Below, in pieces: positions 1 through 7,656 of a DNA stretch of 15,625 nt. Made by a program: the position numbers and the translations under genes. Under the pieces are notes generated by a model, which saw only the letters and a program-made list of their open reading frames with translations, made no database searches and had not been told where the DNA came from. Each line of letters opens with the position of its first letter. The first letter of the stretch is position 1. Source of the stretch: Burkholderiales bacterium (GTDB taxonomy: Bacteria > Pseudomonadota > Gammaproteobacteria > Burkholderiales > SG8-41); NCBI GenBank assembly GCA_005800795.1, contig SYEN01000148.1, positions 1 through 15,625 on the forward strand, in the 5' to 3' direction.

Positions 1-3
1 AAC

Positions 4-2040
4 GTGTTGTCAACGGGTGCAGGGCGCGCGGTTCGTCTTGCTTATGCCGTAGCAAGATGGGTATTTGCTGCGGGAGCGCTATGGCTTTTGATGGCAGCGA
101 CCGCCCGCTCACAGCAGATATCACTGACGCTCGACGACATCACCGGCGCGGGGTTTTCCGCGCAGGGCATCCGTGCGAGTTTTGTCAATGGCGTAGTGAC
201 CATTCAGATTGCCGCCGTCAAGTTGGGCGAGCAAAGCTGGAAGGACATCCTGCTGGATTGCGCAGCGCTGAGACTTGAGCATGCGCGCATCGCCTGCGAC
301 GAAGGCATGCTGTCCGCGCCTGCATTGGGCGAGAAAATTCCGCTGTCGTTCAGCTACCGCACTGACAAGCGCGCGTTGGAACTAGCCTTCAAGCCGGCCA
401 AGGGCGAAACCTGGCAGGTGAACATGACGCCGGGCAAACGCGGCAGCGATTTGAGTCTGCGCATCGAAAGCGGGCGCTTGCAGCGCGCTGCGCCATGGTT
501 GCCGCCGGATTTGCCAAAGCTGAACGCCGGTGTGATCAACGGTTCTGTCGTTTATGGCGGTGATGGGCGCATCAGCGCAAAGCTCACCGTGACCAACGTG
601 GGATTCGCCGATGCCACAGGGCTGCGCGCCTGCGAAAAAATGGGCTTCACCCTCGACGCCGCCGCTGAACCCGCAGCCGATCACCTGCGCTGGAACGCGA
701 CGCTGGTCTGGCAGGCGGGCGAAACCTTCTGGCAGCCAATCTATTTGAAGGCGGCGAATCAGCGCTTGTCCGCTGAAGGGCGGCTGGGTGCAAAGTTATT
801 GACGGTCGAGCGCGGCGTTCTGGGCTATCCCGGCGTGGGCGATGTCACATTCGCGGGCGCCTATGATCTGGCTGGAAAGAGGATTTCACAGGCACGCGCT
901 GAAGCACAGGCGATACCGTTGACCCCGTTGCACGAGATCGTGCTGAAGCCGTTTCTCGAAGGCACGGCACTTTCCGATCTGCGTAGCGACGGACGCGTGT
1001 CGGCCGCATTGCGCCTGACCGAAGCAGGCTTGCAAAGCGTTGATGTGAAGCTCGACAATGTGTCGTTTGAAGACAAGACCCAGCGCCGCTTTGCGCTGTT
1101 TGAAGTCAACGGCAGCGTGCCGTGGCGTGCGGACGCGGCGACGCAGGCAGCGGTCACGGTCAAGGGTGGTGAGATTCTCAAAATGCCGGTGGGAACGTTT
1201 GCGGTGCCACTTGATATGCAGGGGCCGCGTTTTGAGTTGAAGCAGTTGCGTGTGCCGTTGCTCGATGGTTTTGTTGATGTGCGCGATTTTGTGGCGCGCG
1301 TGGGTGCTGCAGGTGGCGCCAGTGGCTACTGGCAATTCACCGGCGAGGTGGGTGGTATTTCGATGGATAAATTTACGGCCGCGCTGGGGATGCCGGTGAT
1401 GTACGGCACACTGGCGGCAACGTTGCCGATGGTACGCCACGTGAAGTCAACCCTGCGCGTGGACGGCGCGTTGTCTTTGCAGGTGTTCGACGGCACGGTG
1501 GATGTGAAGAACCTGGTGTTGCTGGATGTATTCGGCAAGGCGCCGCGCGTGCAGGCCGATGTGAGCATGCGCAATCTGGATCTGGGGCTTGTGACGCGCA
1601 CGTATTCCTTCGGCAACATTACCGGGCGGATCGACGCCAGTGTCGCCGGGCTGGAACTGGTGAACTGGCAGCCGGTCAAATTCGATGCACGGCTGGCGAG
1701 CAGTGCCGGCGAGTATCCGCGCAAGATCAGTCAGGCGGCGGTGCAGAATATTTCGGCGCTCGGTGGTGCGGGTGCGGCAGCGGCGATCCAACGGAGCTTC
1801 CTGCGCTTTTTCGAGCAGTTCGGTTATGACAGACTGGGTTGGCGTTGCAAGTTGCAAAACAGCGTGTGCGAAATGAGCGGTGTCGAAGGTGAAGACAAAC
1901 CGCAAGGCTATGTGCTGGTGAAGGGTGGCGGCATACCGGCAATAACAGTGATGGGCTACAATCGCCAGGTGAGTTGGCAGGAATTGCTGGATCGCATCAA
2001 ACGGGTGACGCAAGGCAACGTGAAACCGATAGTGGAGTAA
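4..2040 (+). CDS. ydbH: YdbH-family intermembrane phospholipid transport protein (5' end may lie upstream)
   Basis: Probably an AsmA/TamB-like bridge protein anchored in the inner membrane that carries phospholipids across the periplasm to the outer membrane, with a small lipoprotein as outer-membrane partner. Residues about 15-36 form a hydrophobic signal or anchor segment. The rest is a long run of alternating beta-strand-like stretches typical of this superfamily, and the C-terminal 120 residues (from about VNWQPVKFDA) carry the most recognisable YdbH-like part. It has 678 residues from the GTG at 4, against close to 880 in E. coli YdbH. The codon before this GTG is in frame and open and no ribosome site is visible, so the real start could be outside the window. 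The identification rests on the following gene order (small lipoprotein, then a YdbL/DUF1318 protein), which mirrors E. coli ydbH-ynbE-ydbL. The reading frame is certain; the family call is good but unsearched. Confidence 0.82.
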   Translation: MLSTGAGRAVRLAYAVARWVFAAGALWLLMAATARSQQISLTLDDITGAGFSAQGIRASFVNGVVTIQIAAVKLGEQSWKDILLDCAALRLEHARIACDEGMLSAPALGEKIPLSFSYRTDKRALELAFKPAKGETWQVNMTPGKRGSDLSLRIESGRLQRAAPWLPPDLPKLNAGVINGSVVYGGDGRISAKLTVTNVGFADATGLRACEKMGFTLDAAAEPAADHLRWNATLVWQAGETFWQPIYLKAANQRLSAEGRLGAKLLTVERGVLGYPGVGDVTFAGAYDLAGKRISQARAEAQAIPLTPLHEIVLKPFLEGTALSDLRSDGRVSAALRLTEAGLQSVDVKLDNVSFEDKTQRRFALFEVNGSVPWRADAATQAAVTVKGGEILKMPVGTFAVPLDMQGPRFELKQLRVPLLDGFVDVRDFVARVGAAGGASGYWQFTGEVGGISMDKFTAALGMPVMYGTLAATLPMVRHVKSTLRVDGALSLQVFDGTVDVKNLVLLDVFGKAPRVQADVSMRNLDLGLVTRTYSFGNITGRIDASVAGLELVNWQPVKFDARLASSAGEYPRKISQAAVQNISALGGAGAAAAIQRSFLRFFEQFGYDRLGWRCKLQNSVCEMSGVEGEDKPQGYVLVKGGGIPAITVMGYNRQVSWQELLDRIKRVTQGNVKPIVE

Positions 2041-2044
2041 CAAC

Positions 2045-2290
2045 ATGACGGCATTGGCAAAGAATAGACGAGTGCTGCTGGGCGTTTTGACGGGAGCGGC
2101 GCTGATGAGCGCGGGCTGCGTCACCATCAATATTTATTTTCCGGCGGCGGCGGCGGAAAAGGCCGCGGATCGCATTATCGATGAAGTGTGGCAGCTCAAG
2201 GGTGGCGTTCCGTCGTCACCCCCATCACCCTCATCGCCTTCTTCACCATCCTCTCCGGCCCCCAAATCAGACAAGCCGGCGGCGAAATAA
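2045..2290 (+). CDS. small lipoprotein in the YnbE position
   Basis: An 81-residue lipoprotein, 4 bases after the ydbH-like stop, with GGAG at 2034-2037 as ribosome site inside the end of that gene. Residues 10-24 are a hydrophobic signal ending MSAGC, a relaxed lipobox with Cys25 as lipidated residue. Position +2 is Val rather than Asp, so sorting to the outer membrane is expected. The mature start CVTINIYFPAAAAEKAADRI gives one short beta strand then an amphipathic helix, a pattern I recall from many proteobacterial small lipoproteins at this locus. The C-terminal 30 residues are a low-complexity Ser/Pro/Lys tail. In E. coli the equivalent slot holds YnbE, which pairs with YdbH by beta-strand stacking; the VTINIYF strand could do the same (inference). 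Sequence similarity to E. coli YnbE itself is slight, so no symbol is given. Confidence 0.85.
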   Translation: MTALAKNRRVLLGVLTGAALMSAGCVTINIYFPAAAAEKAADRIIDEVWQLKGGVPSSPPSPSSPSSPSSPAPKSDKPAAK

Positions 2291-2300
2291 GGAGCAAGCC

Positions 2301-2723
2301 ATGAAACCACTATTCGTAAAAATTCTGTGGCTGGTTGCGTCGTTGACAGGTGCAAGTCAGGCGTTTGCGCAAGCCAATCTTGAAATCAACACGCCGGGCA
2401 TTGCCGCCATACAAAGCAGCATGCAAAAACGTCACGCCGAACTCGCACCGCTATACGGTAGCGGTGCGGTGGGCCTGACTCGTGACGGCAATGTCGCACT
2501 GCGCGACGCGGCGGCGGTGCCGCTGCCGCAGCGTGCCGCCGTCAACGCGCTGATCGCGGCAGAGAATCAGGATCGCGCCGCGCTGTATCGTGAAATTGCG
2601 CGTGCCAACAATCGCCCGGAATGGGAAGGTGAAATCCGCAACACCTTCGGCCAGCGCTGGATCGATCGTGCGCAGCCCGGCTGGTATGTACAAAACGCGG
2701 GCGGAGCGTGGATAAAAAAATAA
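2301..2723 (+). CDS. ydbL: YdbL-family (DUF1318) periplasmic protein
   Basis: A 140-residue secreted protein. The start at 2301 follows a clear TAAGGAG at 2288-2294, whose TAA is the stop of the lipoprotein gene, so the two are translationally close. Residues 1-23 are a Sec signal peptide (MKPLFVKILWLVASLTG...QAFA) with cleavage expected after Ala23. The mature part has the DUF1318 pattern: a Gly-rich stretch (GAVGLTRDGNVALRDAAAVP), a helix rich in Glu, Asp, Arg and Tyr (NQDRAALYREIARANNRPEW), then FGQRWIDRAQPGWYVQ and a C-terminal W-KK. In E. coli YdbL works with the YdbH-YnbE bridge and is thought to limit lipoprotein multimer formation; the same role is inferred here from gene order. A longer reading frame from 2181 exists but would overlap the lipoprotein gene and lacks a signal peptide. 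Confidence 0.88.
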   Translation: MKPLFVKILWLVASLTGASQAFAQANLEINTPGIAAIQSSMQKRHAELAPLYGSGAVGLTRDGNVALRDAAAVPLPQRAAVNALIAAENQDRAALYREIARANNRPEWEGEIRNTFGQRWIDRAQPGWYVQNAGGAWIKK

Positions 2724-2727
2724 GTTT

Positions 2728-2754
2728 TAAGTATCTGTTTTTAAAAGACTTTTT
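2728..2754 (+). repeat. AT-rich dispersed repeat, copy R1
   Basis: Begins TAAGTATCTGTTTTTAAA. It matches copy R2 at 17 of 18 bases over that stretch, then runs into ACTTTTT. It fills the gap between the ydbL-like stop and the GTG start of the exonuclease and ends at the base before that GTG. It forms no hairpin, so it is not a simple terminator. Confidence 0.6.
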
Positions 2755-3552
2755 GTGACGCCAGTCTTGGTGTTCGACATCGAGACGGTGCCGGATATCG
2801 CGGGCCTGCGGCGGCTGCATGACTTTGGTGCTGGCGATGGCAACCTCAGCGATGCCGACGTGGCCGCCATGGCATTTCAGTTGCGGCGACAAACTTCCGG
2901 TGGCGATTTTTTGCAGTTGCATCTGCACCGCGTGCTGGTCATTTCGTGTGCGCTGCGCGACCGTGACAGCTTCAAGGTCTGGTCGCTGGGCGCGAATGGC
3001 GAATCCGAAGGCGAAGTCATACAACGCTTTTTCGATGGCATCGAGAAATACACGCCGCAACTGGTGTCGTGGAATGGCGGCGGATTTGACCTGCCGGTGT
3101 TGCACTATCGCGGCCTGGTGCATGGGGTGCGCGCGCCGCGCTACTGGGACATGGGTGAGGGCGATCATCGCGACAGCCGTGATTTCAAGTGGAACAACTA
3201 CATCAGCCGTTACCACTCGCGCCACCTGGATTTAATGGATCTGCTGGCGATGTATCAACCACGCGCCAACGCGCCGCTGGATGATCTGGCGCAGCTGATG
3301 GGCCTGCCTGGCAAACTTGGCATGTCCGGCGCGCAGGTGTGGGACGCGTATCAGGCCGGCAAACTGGCCGACATCAGCAACTATTGCCAAACTGACGTGG
3401 TGAATACGTATCTGGTGTATCTGCGGTTTCAGTTGATGCGTGGTACGCTTACCCCGGATCAGCATACTCAGCAGTGCGAGCTGGTGCGTTCAACGCTGGG
3501 AAAATCCGCCGAGCCGCACTGGAAGCAATTTTTGGAGCGGTGGAAGCATTAA
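2755..3552 (+). CDS. predicted 3'-5' exonuclease, PolB exonuclease-domain type (DEDDy)
   Basis: A 265-residue DnaQ-fold exonuclease of the kind annotated as related to the proofreading domain of DNA polymerase B. It would remove nucleotides from DNA or RNA 3' ends using two metal ions. Exo I is VFDIETVPD (Asp8, Glu10). Exo II is SWNGGGFDLPVL (Asn107, Asp112), followed by HLDLMDLL near 157-164. Exo III is YCQTD (Tyr210, Asp214), the YxxxD form that defines the DEDDy subgroup. There is no polymerase domain, so it acts alone or with partners. The start must be the GTG at 2755 because Exo I begins six codons later and no ATG lies upstream in frame. There is no Shine-Dalgarno sequence, because repeat R1 occupies that place. 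It lies 31 bases after the ydbL-like gene and just before rlmD. The substrate is unknown. Confidence 0.9.
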   Translation: MTPVLVFDIETVPDIAGLRRLHDFGAGDGNLSDADVAAMAFQLRRQTSGGDFLQLHLHRVLVISCALRDRDSFKVWSLGANGESEGEVIQRFFDGIEKYTPQLVSWNGGGFDLPVLHYRGLVHGVRAPRYWDMGEGDHRDSRDFKWNNYISRYHSRHLDLMDLLAMYQPRANAPLDDLAQLMGLPGKLGMSGAQVWDAYQAGKLADISNYCQTDVVNTYLVYLRFQLMRGTLTPDQHTQQCELVRSTLGKSAEPHWKQFLERWKH

Positions 3553-3612
3553 GATAAGCGAATGGGAAAGCGATCGTGGCGCATTTCGAACTCCGCTGCG
3601 GCGCAGAAGAAT

Positions 3613-4929
3613 ATGCAAACCTACGAAATAGAATCCCTCGATCAGGAAGGCCGTGGCATTGCGCGCCGTGACGGCAAAACCATTTTCATCGAGGGGGCTT
3701 TGACTGGTGAAGTGGTTACAGCTTCGATCTATCGAAAAAAAGCCAGTTACGAAAACGCCCATGTGCAGACTATTTTGCAGGCGAGTTCACAGCGGGTAAC
3801 GCCGCGCTGCGTGAATTTCGGCAACTGCGGCGGGTGCAGCCTGCAGCATTTGGAGCCGCGCGCGCAGGTGGCGGCGAAGCAACGCGTGCTCGAAGACAAT
3901 CTGTGGCACATCGGCAAAGTCAGGGCCGGGCATATGCTGCCGCCGATACACGGCCCGTCGTGGGGCTATCGCCGCCGTGCGCGCATGACCGCACGCTATG
4001 TCATCAAGAAGGGCGGCTCGCTGATTGGTTTTCACGAAAAGCGCTCGAGCTTTGTTGCCGATATGCAAAGCTGCGAAGTGATGCCACCGGGTATCTCAAA
4101 GTTGCTGCCGCTACTGCGCGTATTGGTTGGAAATCTCAGTATCCGCGAACGCATGCCGCAAATTGAAATCGCCTGTGGTGATACGGCCGACGTGCTGGTG
4201 TTTCGCGTGCTGGAGCCACCCACGGAAGACGACAAGGCGCTGCTTAAGTCATTCGCCGAAACGCACGGTGTGCATGTCTATCTGCAACCCAAGGGGCCGG
4301 AAACCGCGCATCCTCTATGGCCTGCGGCGCCTGCAGATTTGCACTACACGCTGCCGGAATTCGACATCAAAATGCCGTTTTTTCCGACGGAATTCACCCA
4401 GGTTAATCATGAGGTCAACCGCGTGTTGGTGCACCGCGCATTGGTGTTGCTGGCGCCGCAGCCGGGCGAGCGCGTGGCGGACATGTTCTGCGGCATCGGC
4501 AATTTTTCGCTGCCCATTGCGCGCAGCGGTGCGCACGTGCTGGGCATTGAAGGCAGCGCCTCGCTGGTCAGACGCGCTGCTGAAAACGCCGCATTCAATG
4601 GCTTGCAGAACCATGCGCAATATCAGGCGATGAATCTGTTTGAAATCACTGGCGAGACTTATGCCGCCCTATGTGAACATGGGCCGTTCAACCGCATGCT
4701 GATCGACCCGCCGCGTGATGGCGCCATGGCGCTGGTCAAGTCACTGTGTGGCGGTCATGGCGCAACACCACCCGCACGCATCGTGTATGTGTCTTGCAAT
4801 CCGTCCACACTCGCGCGTGATGCAGAGGTGCTGGTGCACGAGCAGGGCTATACGCTGACTGCGGCCGGTGTGGTCAACATGTTTCCACATACGGCGCATG
4901 TGGAATCGATTGCAGTGTTTGATCGTTAA
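3613..4929 (+). CDS. rlmD: 23S rRNA (uracil-5-)-methyltransferase RlmD
   Basis: Methylates C5 of a conserved uridine in 23S rRNA (U1939 in E. coli) with S-adenosylmethionine. Domain order: N-terminal TRAM RNA-binding domain (residues about 1-60, starting YEIESLDQEGRGIARRDGK), then an iron-sulfur site with Cys66-x5-Cys72-x2-Cys75 and a fourth Cys at 154, then the Rossmann-type methyltransferase domain. The latter has the SAM loop ADMFCGIGNFSLPIA, the motif DPPRDGA, and YVSCNPSTLARD containing the catalytic cysteine. The numbers count from the ATG at 3613, which puts the TRAM domain directly at the N-terminus and gives 438 residues, near the 433 of E. coli RlmD. The in-frame ATG at 3562 would add 17 residues of no clear family character. 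Neither start has a strong ribosome site (AGAAG precedes 3613). All key cysteines are present, so the enzyme looks active. Confidence 0.95.
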   Translation: MQTYEIESLDQEGRGIARRDGKTIFIEGALTGEVVTASIYRKKASYENAHVQTILQASSQRVTPRCVNFGNCGGCSLQHLEPRAQVAAKQRVLEDNLWHIGKVRAGHMLPPIHGPSWGYRRRARMTARYVIKKGGSLIGFHEKRSSFVADMQSCEVMPPGISKLLPLLRVLVGNLSIRERMPQIEIACGDTADVLVFRVLEPPTEDDKALLKSFAETHGVHVYLQPKGPETAHPLWPAAPADLHYTLPEFDIKMPFFPTEFTQVNHEVNRVLVHRALVLLAPQPGERVADMFCGIGNFSLPIARSGAHVLGIEGSASLVRRAAENAAFNGLQNHAQYQAMNLFEITGETYAALCEHGPFNRMLIDPPRDGAMALVKSLCGGHGATPPARIVYVSCNPSTLARDAEVLVHEQGYTLTAAGVVNMFPHTAHVESIAVFDR

Positions 4930-4946
4930 TTTGAGTGCAAGGCATT

Positions 4947-5441
4947 ATGCGTATAGGCCAGGGTTTTGACATTCACGTGCTCGCCGAAGGGCGCAAGCTC
5001 ATCATCGGCGGCGTGACTATTCCATATGAGCGCGGCTTGCTGGGGCATTCCGACGCCGATGTGCTGTTGCACGCGATTTGTGATGCGCTGATCGGCGCCG
5101 CTGCGCTGGGCGACATCGGCAAGCATTTCCCGGATACCGATCCACGCTACGCGGGCATCGACAGCCGGCGGTTGCTGCGCGAAGTGGTGGCGTTGCTGCA
5201 CGGGCGGCAATACCGCGTGGTGAACGTGGATACCACAGTGATTGCGCAAGCGCCGAAACTCGCGCCGTTTATCGCGGCCATGCGGGAAAATATTGCGGCT
5301 GACTTGGGCGTGGCGGTGAGCGATGTAAACGTCAAGGCGAAGACGGCGGAACGGCTGGGCGCAGTGGGGCGTGGCGAGGGGATTGTTGCGGAGGCGGTGG
5401 TGTTGATTGATAGTGTTCAGGCATCTACGTCAGACGATTGA
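4947..5441 (+). CDS. ispF: 2-C-methyl-D-erythritol 2,4-cyclodiphosphate synthase IspF
   Basis: Cytosolic MEP-pathway enzyme that cyclises CDP-methylerythritol 2-phosphate, releasing CMP, on the way to isoprenoid precursors. The ATG at 4947 gives MRIGQGFDIH at the N-terminus, so the zinc ligands fall at Asp8, His10 and His42, the same numbers as in E. coli IspF. The motif GHSDADVLLHAICDALIGA follows, then DIGKHFPDTDPRYAGIDS and a C-terminal NVKAKTAERLGAVGRGEGI that matches the CDP-binding end of the family. Length is 164 residues (E. coli 159). AAGG at 4939-4942 is a weak ribosome site; a GTG at 4935 in the same frame would add four residues. It starts 17 bases after rlmD, so it is probably cotranscribed. 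Unusually, ispD, its common upstream neighbour, is not here. Confidence 0.97.
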   Translation: MRIGQGFDIHVLAEGRKLIIGGVTIPYERGLLGHSDADVLLHAICDALIGAAALGDIGKHFPDTDPRYAGIDSRRLLREVVALLHGRQYRVVNVDTTVIAQAPKLAPFIAAMRENIAADLGVAVSDVNVKAKTAERLGAVGRGEGIVAEAVVLIDSVQASTSDD

Positions 5442-5471
5442 TGTCACACTGCTGCAAGCTATGTGGTGTTT

Positions 5472-5503
5472 GTAAGTATTTGTTTTTAAACAATATTTTT
5501 TAC
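5472..5503 (+). repeat. AT-rich dispersed repeat, copy R2
   Basis: Reads GTAAGTATTTGTTTTTAAAC followed by AATATTTTTTAC. It lies between the convergent ispF and envZ-like genes and runs into the latter: its right half, read on the - strand, encodes the last kinase residues (VKNIV) and the TAA stop at 5486-5488. Confidence 0.65.
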
Positions 5504-6817
5504 TGTCACCGGTAGCTCCACCCGCGCCCGCAAGCCGTTCAACCCATCTTCGCGCGGCAGCAGCCGCACGCTGCCGCCGTGCATTTTCGCGATGCGATCC
5601 ACAATCGCCAGCCCCAGTCCGGTGCCGCTGGTGCTGCGCGCGGTGTCCAATCGGGTGAACGGTTGCATCATGCGCTCGGCCTGATCGTGCGGGATGCCGG
5701 GGCCGCGATCCAGCACTTCTACAAAAGCGGTTTGCGCGTTGCCGCCGGTGATGACGGTGACTGCACCGCCCTCACTGCCGTGGCGAAATGCGTTGTCAAT
5801 CAGATTGCTGATCAGGCGTTGCATCGCCACTTTACGCAGTGGCAGCGGCGGTACGGTGCCGGTTTGCACGGTAAGTGGCTTTCCGGAGCGGGCGTATTTG
5901 GGCGCAAGCGTTTCAATGAGTTCGTTGAGGCTCGCGGCGGGAGTCACACTTTCCGACGACGCGGCGCGCGCGAAATCGAGGAATTGATTGATGGCGGCAT
6001 CGATGTCTTCGATATCCTGCACAATGCCCTCGCGCAGCGCCGCGTCGCCGCGTAACATTTCCACGCCCAGACGAATGCGCGCGAGCGGCGTGCGCAAGTC
6101 GTGAGAAACGCCTGCCAGCAGCAGCGCGCGTTCGTCGTCGAGCGCCTTGCGGTCGGCGGCCATCTGGTTAAAGGCGCGCGACAGCGTGCGAATTTCTGTT
6201 GGGCCGCTTTCATCGACCGGCGCGGGCGTGGCGCCGCGGCCCATTTGCGTGGCGGCGGCGGTCAGCGCGCGCAGCGGACGGTTGATGCGTGCCACGATCA
6301 GCACCGCACCGGCCACGGCGAGCAGCAGCACCAGCGCGCCCCAGCCGATCCAGCGCAGGGAGTCGTCACTGGCCAGCCGCGCTTCGGGCAGTAACATCCA
6401 GTAGCCGTCGCTGTTGCCATCGATGGCGAAACTGACCCAGATGCCTTCGACGCCGTTGCGCGACAGGGTAAAGCGAGTGGCCGCGCCCAGTTGCGCGCGC
6501 AAATCGGTTTCGACGTATTCATAGAAACCGGTCTTCGGGAGTGGCGCGAGTTTTTCACCGGGCTGCGCCACGTGCACCTGCACGCCTTCGCGCTCAGCGA
6601 TTTCACCCAGCAGGCTGTAGCGCTTGGAGGGTTCTGCCGTGACCAGCGCCGCGCGCGTAAGGTTGATGGTGCTGATAATCTGCTGCGACACCTGCCGTGC
6701 GCGCGGCTCGCGTGTGGATACGCGAAATATCTGCAACCACGCCAGATGAGCCAGCAACAGCAGCAGCGCGATCAGCAGCACACTGCGGGCGAGCAGGGTT
6801 TGGGGCCAGAACGTCAT
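5486..6817 (-). CDS. envZ: sensor histidine kinase, EnvZ/RisS type
   Basis: A 443-residue inner-membrane kinase. Order of parts: transmembrane helix at about 12-31, periplasmic sensor domain about 32-150, second transmembrane helix about 156-177, and a HAMP domain beginning RINRPLRAL. The dimerisation and phosphoacceptor domain has AGVSHDLRTPLARIR with phospho-accepting His239. The ATPase domain has N box NLIDN (338-342), G1 DRGPGIP (370-376) and G2 GTGLGLAI (398-405). All catalytic residues are present. The H box and architecture are those of EnvZ (His243 in E. coli) and its betaproteobacterial counterpart RisS. It follows the response regulator gene on the same strand with a 73-base gap. 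No ribosome site precedes the ATG; an inverted repeat ends two bases before it. The last residues come from dispersed repeat R2. The input signal is not readable from sequence; osmotic or acid stress is known for relatives. Confidence 0.93.
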   Translation of the reverse strand: MTFWPQTLLARSVLLIALLLLLAHLAWLQIFRVSTREPRARQVSQQIISTINLTRAALVTAEPSKRYSLLGEIAEREGVQVHVAQPGEKLAPLPKTGFYEYVETDLRAQLGAATRFTLSRNGVEGIWVSFAIDGNSDGYWMLLPEARLASDDSLRWIGWGALVLLLAVAGAVLIVARINRPLRALTAAATQMGRGATPAPVDESGPTEIRTLSRAFNQMAADRKALDDERALLLAGVSHDLRTPLARIRLGVEMLRGDAALREGIVQDIEDIDAAINQFLDFARAASSESVTPAASLNELIETLAPKYARSGKPLTVQTGTVPPLPLRKVAMQRLISNLIDNAFRHGSEGGAVTVITGGNAQTAFVEVLDRGPGIPHDQAERMMQPFTRLDTARSTSGTGLGLAIVDRIAKMHGGSVRLLPREDGLNGLRARVELPVTVKNIV

Positions 6818-6819
6818 TT

Positions 6820-6895
6820 CGTGAATTGTGAAACGTGAAAGGTGAAACGTGATGTCGAGGGTTGCCGCTTCACGTTTTATCTTTCACGATTCACG
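6820..6895. repeat. inverted repeat built of CGTGAAA units between ompR and envZ
   Basis: The left arm starts at 6820 with CGTGAATTGTGAAA and continues through two more GTGAAA-type units to about 6854. The right arm (6868-6895) is its complement with one 7-base CGTGAAA unit fewer, and about 13 bases separate the arms. Allowing for that unit, only four of the 28 bases of the shorter arm fail to match. In the transcript this makes a long hairpin. It starts on the ompR stop codon (TGA, 6891-6893) and ends two bases before the envZ ATG, leaving no room for a normal ribosome site. Simple GTGAAAC-type repeats are common in proteobacterial spacers, so it could also be an inert repeat. Confidence 0.7.
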
Positions 6896-7619
6896 GCTTT
6901 TCCTTGCCATCCGGAATAAACACATAGCCAAATCCCCACACCGTCTGGATGAACGCCGGTTTGGCGGGATCGGCCTCGACCAGTTTGCGCACGCGCGAGA
7001 CTTGCACGTCGATACTGCGGTCGAAGGCGCCGGCTTCGCGGCCGCGCGCCATTTCCATGAGTTTGTCGCGCGACAGCGGCGTGCGCGGGTGTTGAACCAG
7101 TACCTTGAGCAGAGCGAATTCGCCGCTGGTGAGGGTGATGTCAGTGCCGTTACGGGTGAGCGAACGCGTAGCGAGGTTAAGACTGAATTCGCCGAAGACG
7201 GCGATTTCGGTGTCGGTGGTGGGCGCGCCGGGCGGGGCGGCAGCGGGGCGGCGGCGCAGCACGGCTTGTATGCGTGCCACCAGTTCACGCGGGTTGAAGG
7301 GCTTGGGCAGGTATTCGTCCGCGCCGACTTCAAGTCCGACGATACGATCCACTTCGTCCCCTTTGGCGGTCAGCATGATGATGGGAATGTTGTCGCTGGC
7401 GCCGCGCAACCGGCGGCAGATGGCGAGGCCGTCCTCACCGGGCATCATCAGGTCAAGGATCAGCAGATCGTAGCGTTCGCGCGCGAGATAGCGGTCCATG
7501 TCGGTGCTGCCCGCCACCGTGCGCACGGTGTAGCCCTGCTCGGTAAGGTATTTGTTCAACAGGTCGCGCAGACGCACATCGTCGTCCACGACCATGATGC
7601 GGGTTTTGGCTTCACTCAT
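6891..7619 (-). CDS. ompR: response regulator, OmpR/RisA type
   Basis: A 242-residue DNA-binding response regulator. The receiver domain (1-120) has the acidic pocket Asp12-Asp13, the phosphorylated Asp56 in LILDLMMPGEDG, the switch Thr84 in MLTAKGD, and Lys106 in YLPKPFNPREL. After an Ala/Pro-rich linker (about 124-135), the winged-helix effector domain ends in DVQVSRVRKLVE and TVWGFGYVFIP, the recognition helix and wing of the OmpR/PhoB family. YLPKPFNPREL and the wing sequence are especially OmpR-like (E. coli phospho-site Asp55). AGGA lies 8 bases before the ATG. The partner kinase is next on the same strand. A probable promoter with an overlapping palindrome lies just upstream, suggesting autoregulation (inference). 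Targets are likely to include the divergent exported operon. Confidence 0.94.
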   Translation of the reverse strand: MSEAKTRIMVVDDDVRLRDLLNKYLTEQGYTVRTVAGSTDMDRYLARERYDLLILDLMMPGEDGLAICRRLRGASDNIPIIMLTAKGDEVDRIVGLEVGADEYLPKPFNPRELVARIQAVLRRRPAAAPPGAPTTDTEIAVFGEFSLNLATRSLTRNGTDITLTSGEFALLKVLVQHPRTPLSRDKLMEMARGREAGAFDRSIDVQVSRVRKLVEADPAKPAFIQTVWGFGYVFIPDGKEKP

Positions 7620-7656
7620 GGGGCAATCCTGACGTTTTTTTGGCCTGATTCAAAGG

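Noticed and set aside
886..2130. Two long - strand open frames (886-1440 and 1447-2130) opposite the ydbH-like gene.
   Set aside because: Compositional shadows rich in His and Arg with no recognisable motif; the + strand frame has a coherent membrane anchor and gene-order support.
2213..2275. Ser/Pro codon repeats in the lipoprotein gene considered as a phase-variable tract.
   Set aside because: Units are in multiples of three with varied codons, so slippage would change tail length but not frame.
2728..2754. Repeat R1 considered as a rho-independent terminator because of its T-run.
   Set aside because: No GC-rich stem precedes the T-run, and other copies lie in the opposite orientation to transcription.
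5442..5485. A terminator sought between the convergent ispF and envZ-like genes.
   Set aside because: CACAC and GTGGTG could pair weakly (about 5453-5470), but the stem is short and mismatched; not strong enough to call.
6820..6895. Repeated GTGAAA units considered as a CRISPR-like or tandem-repeat array.
   Set aside because: Units are 7 bases and contiguous, without spacers; the arrangement is an inverted repeat.
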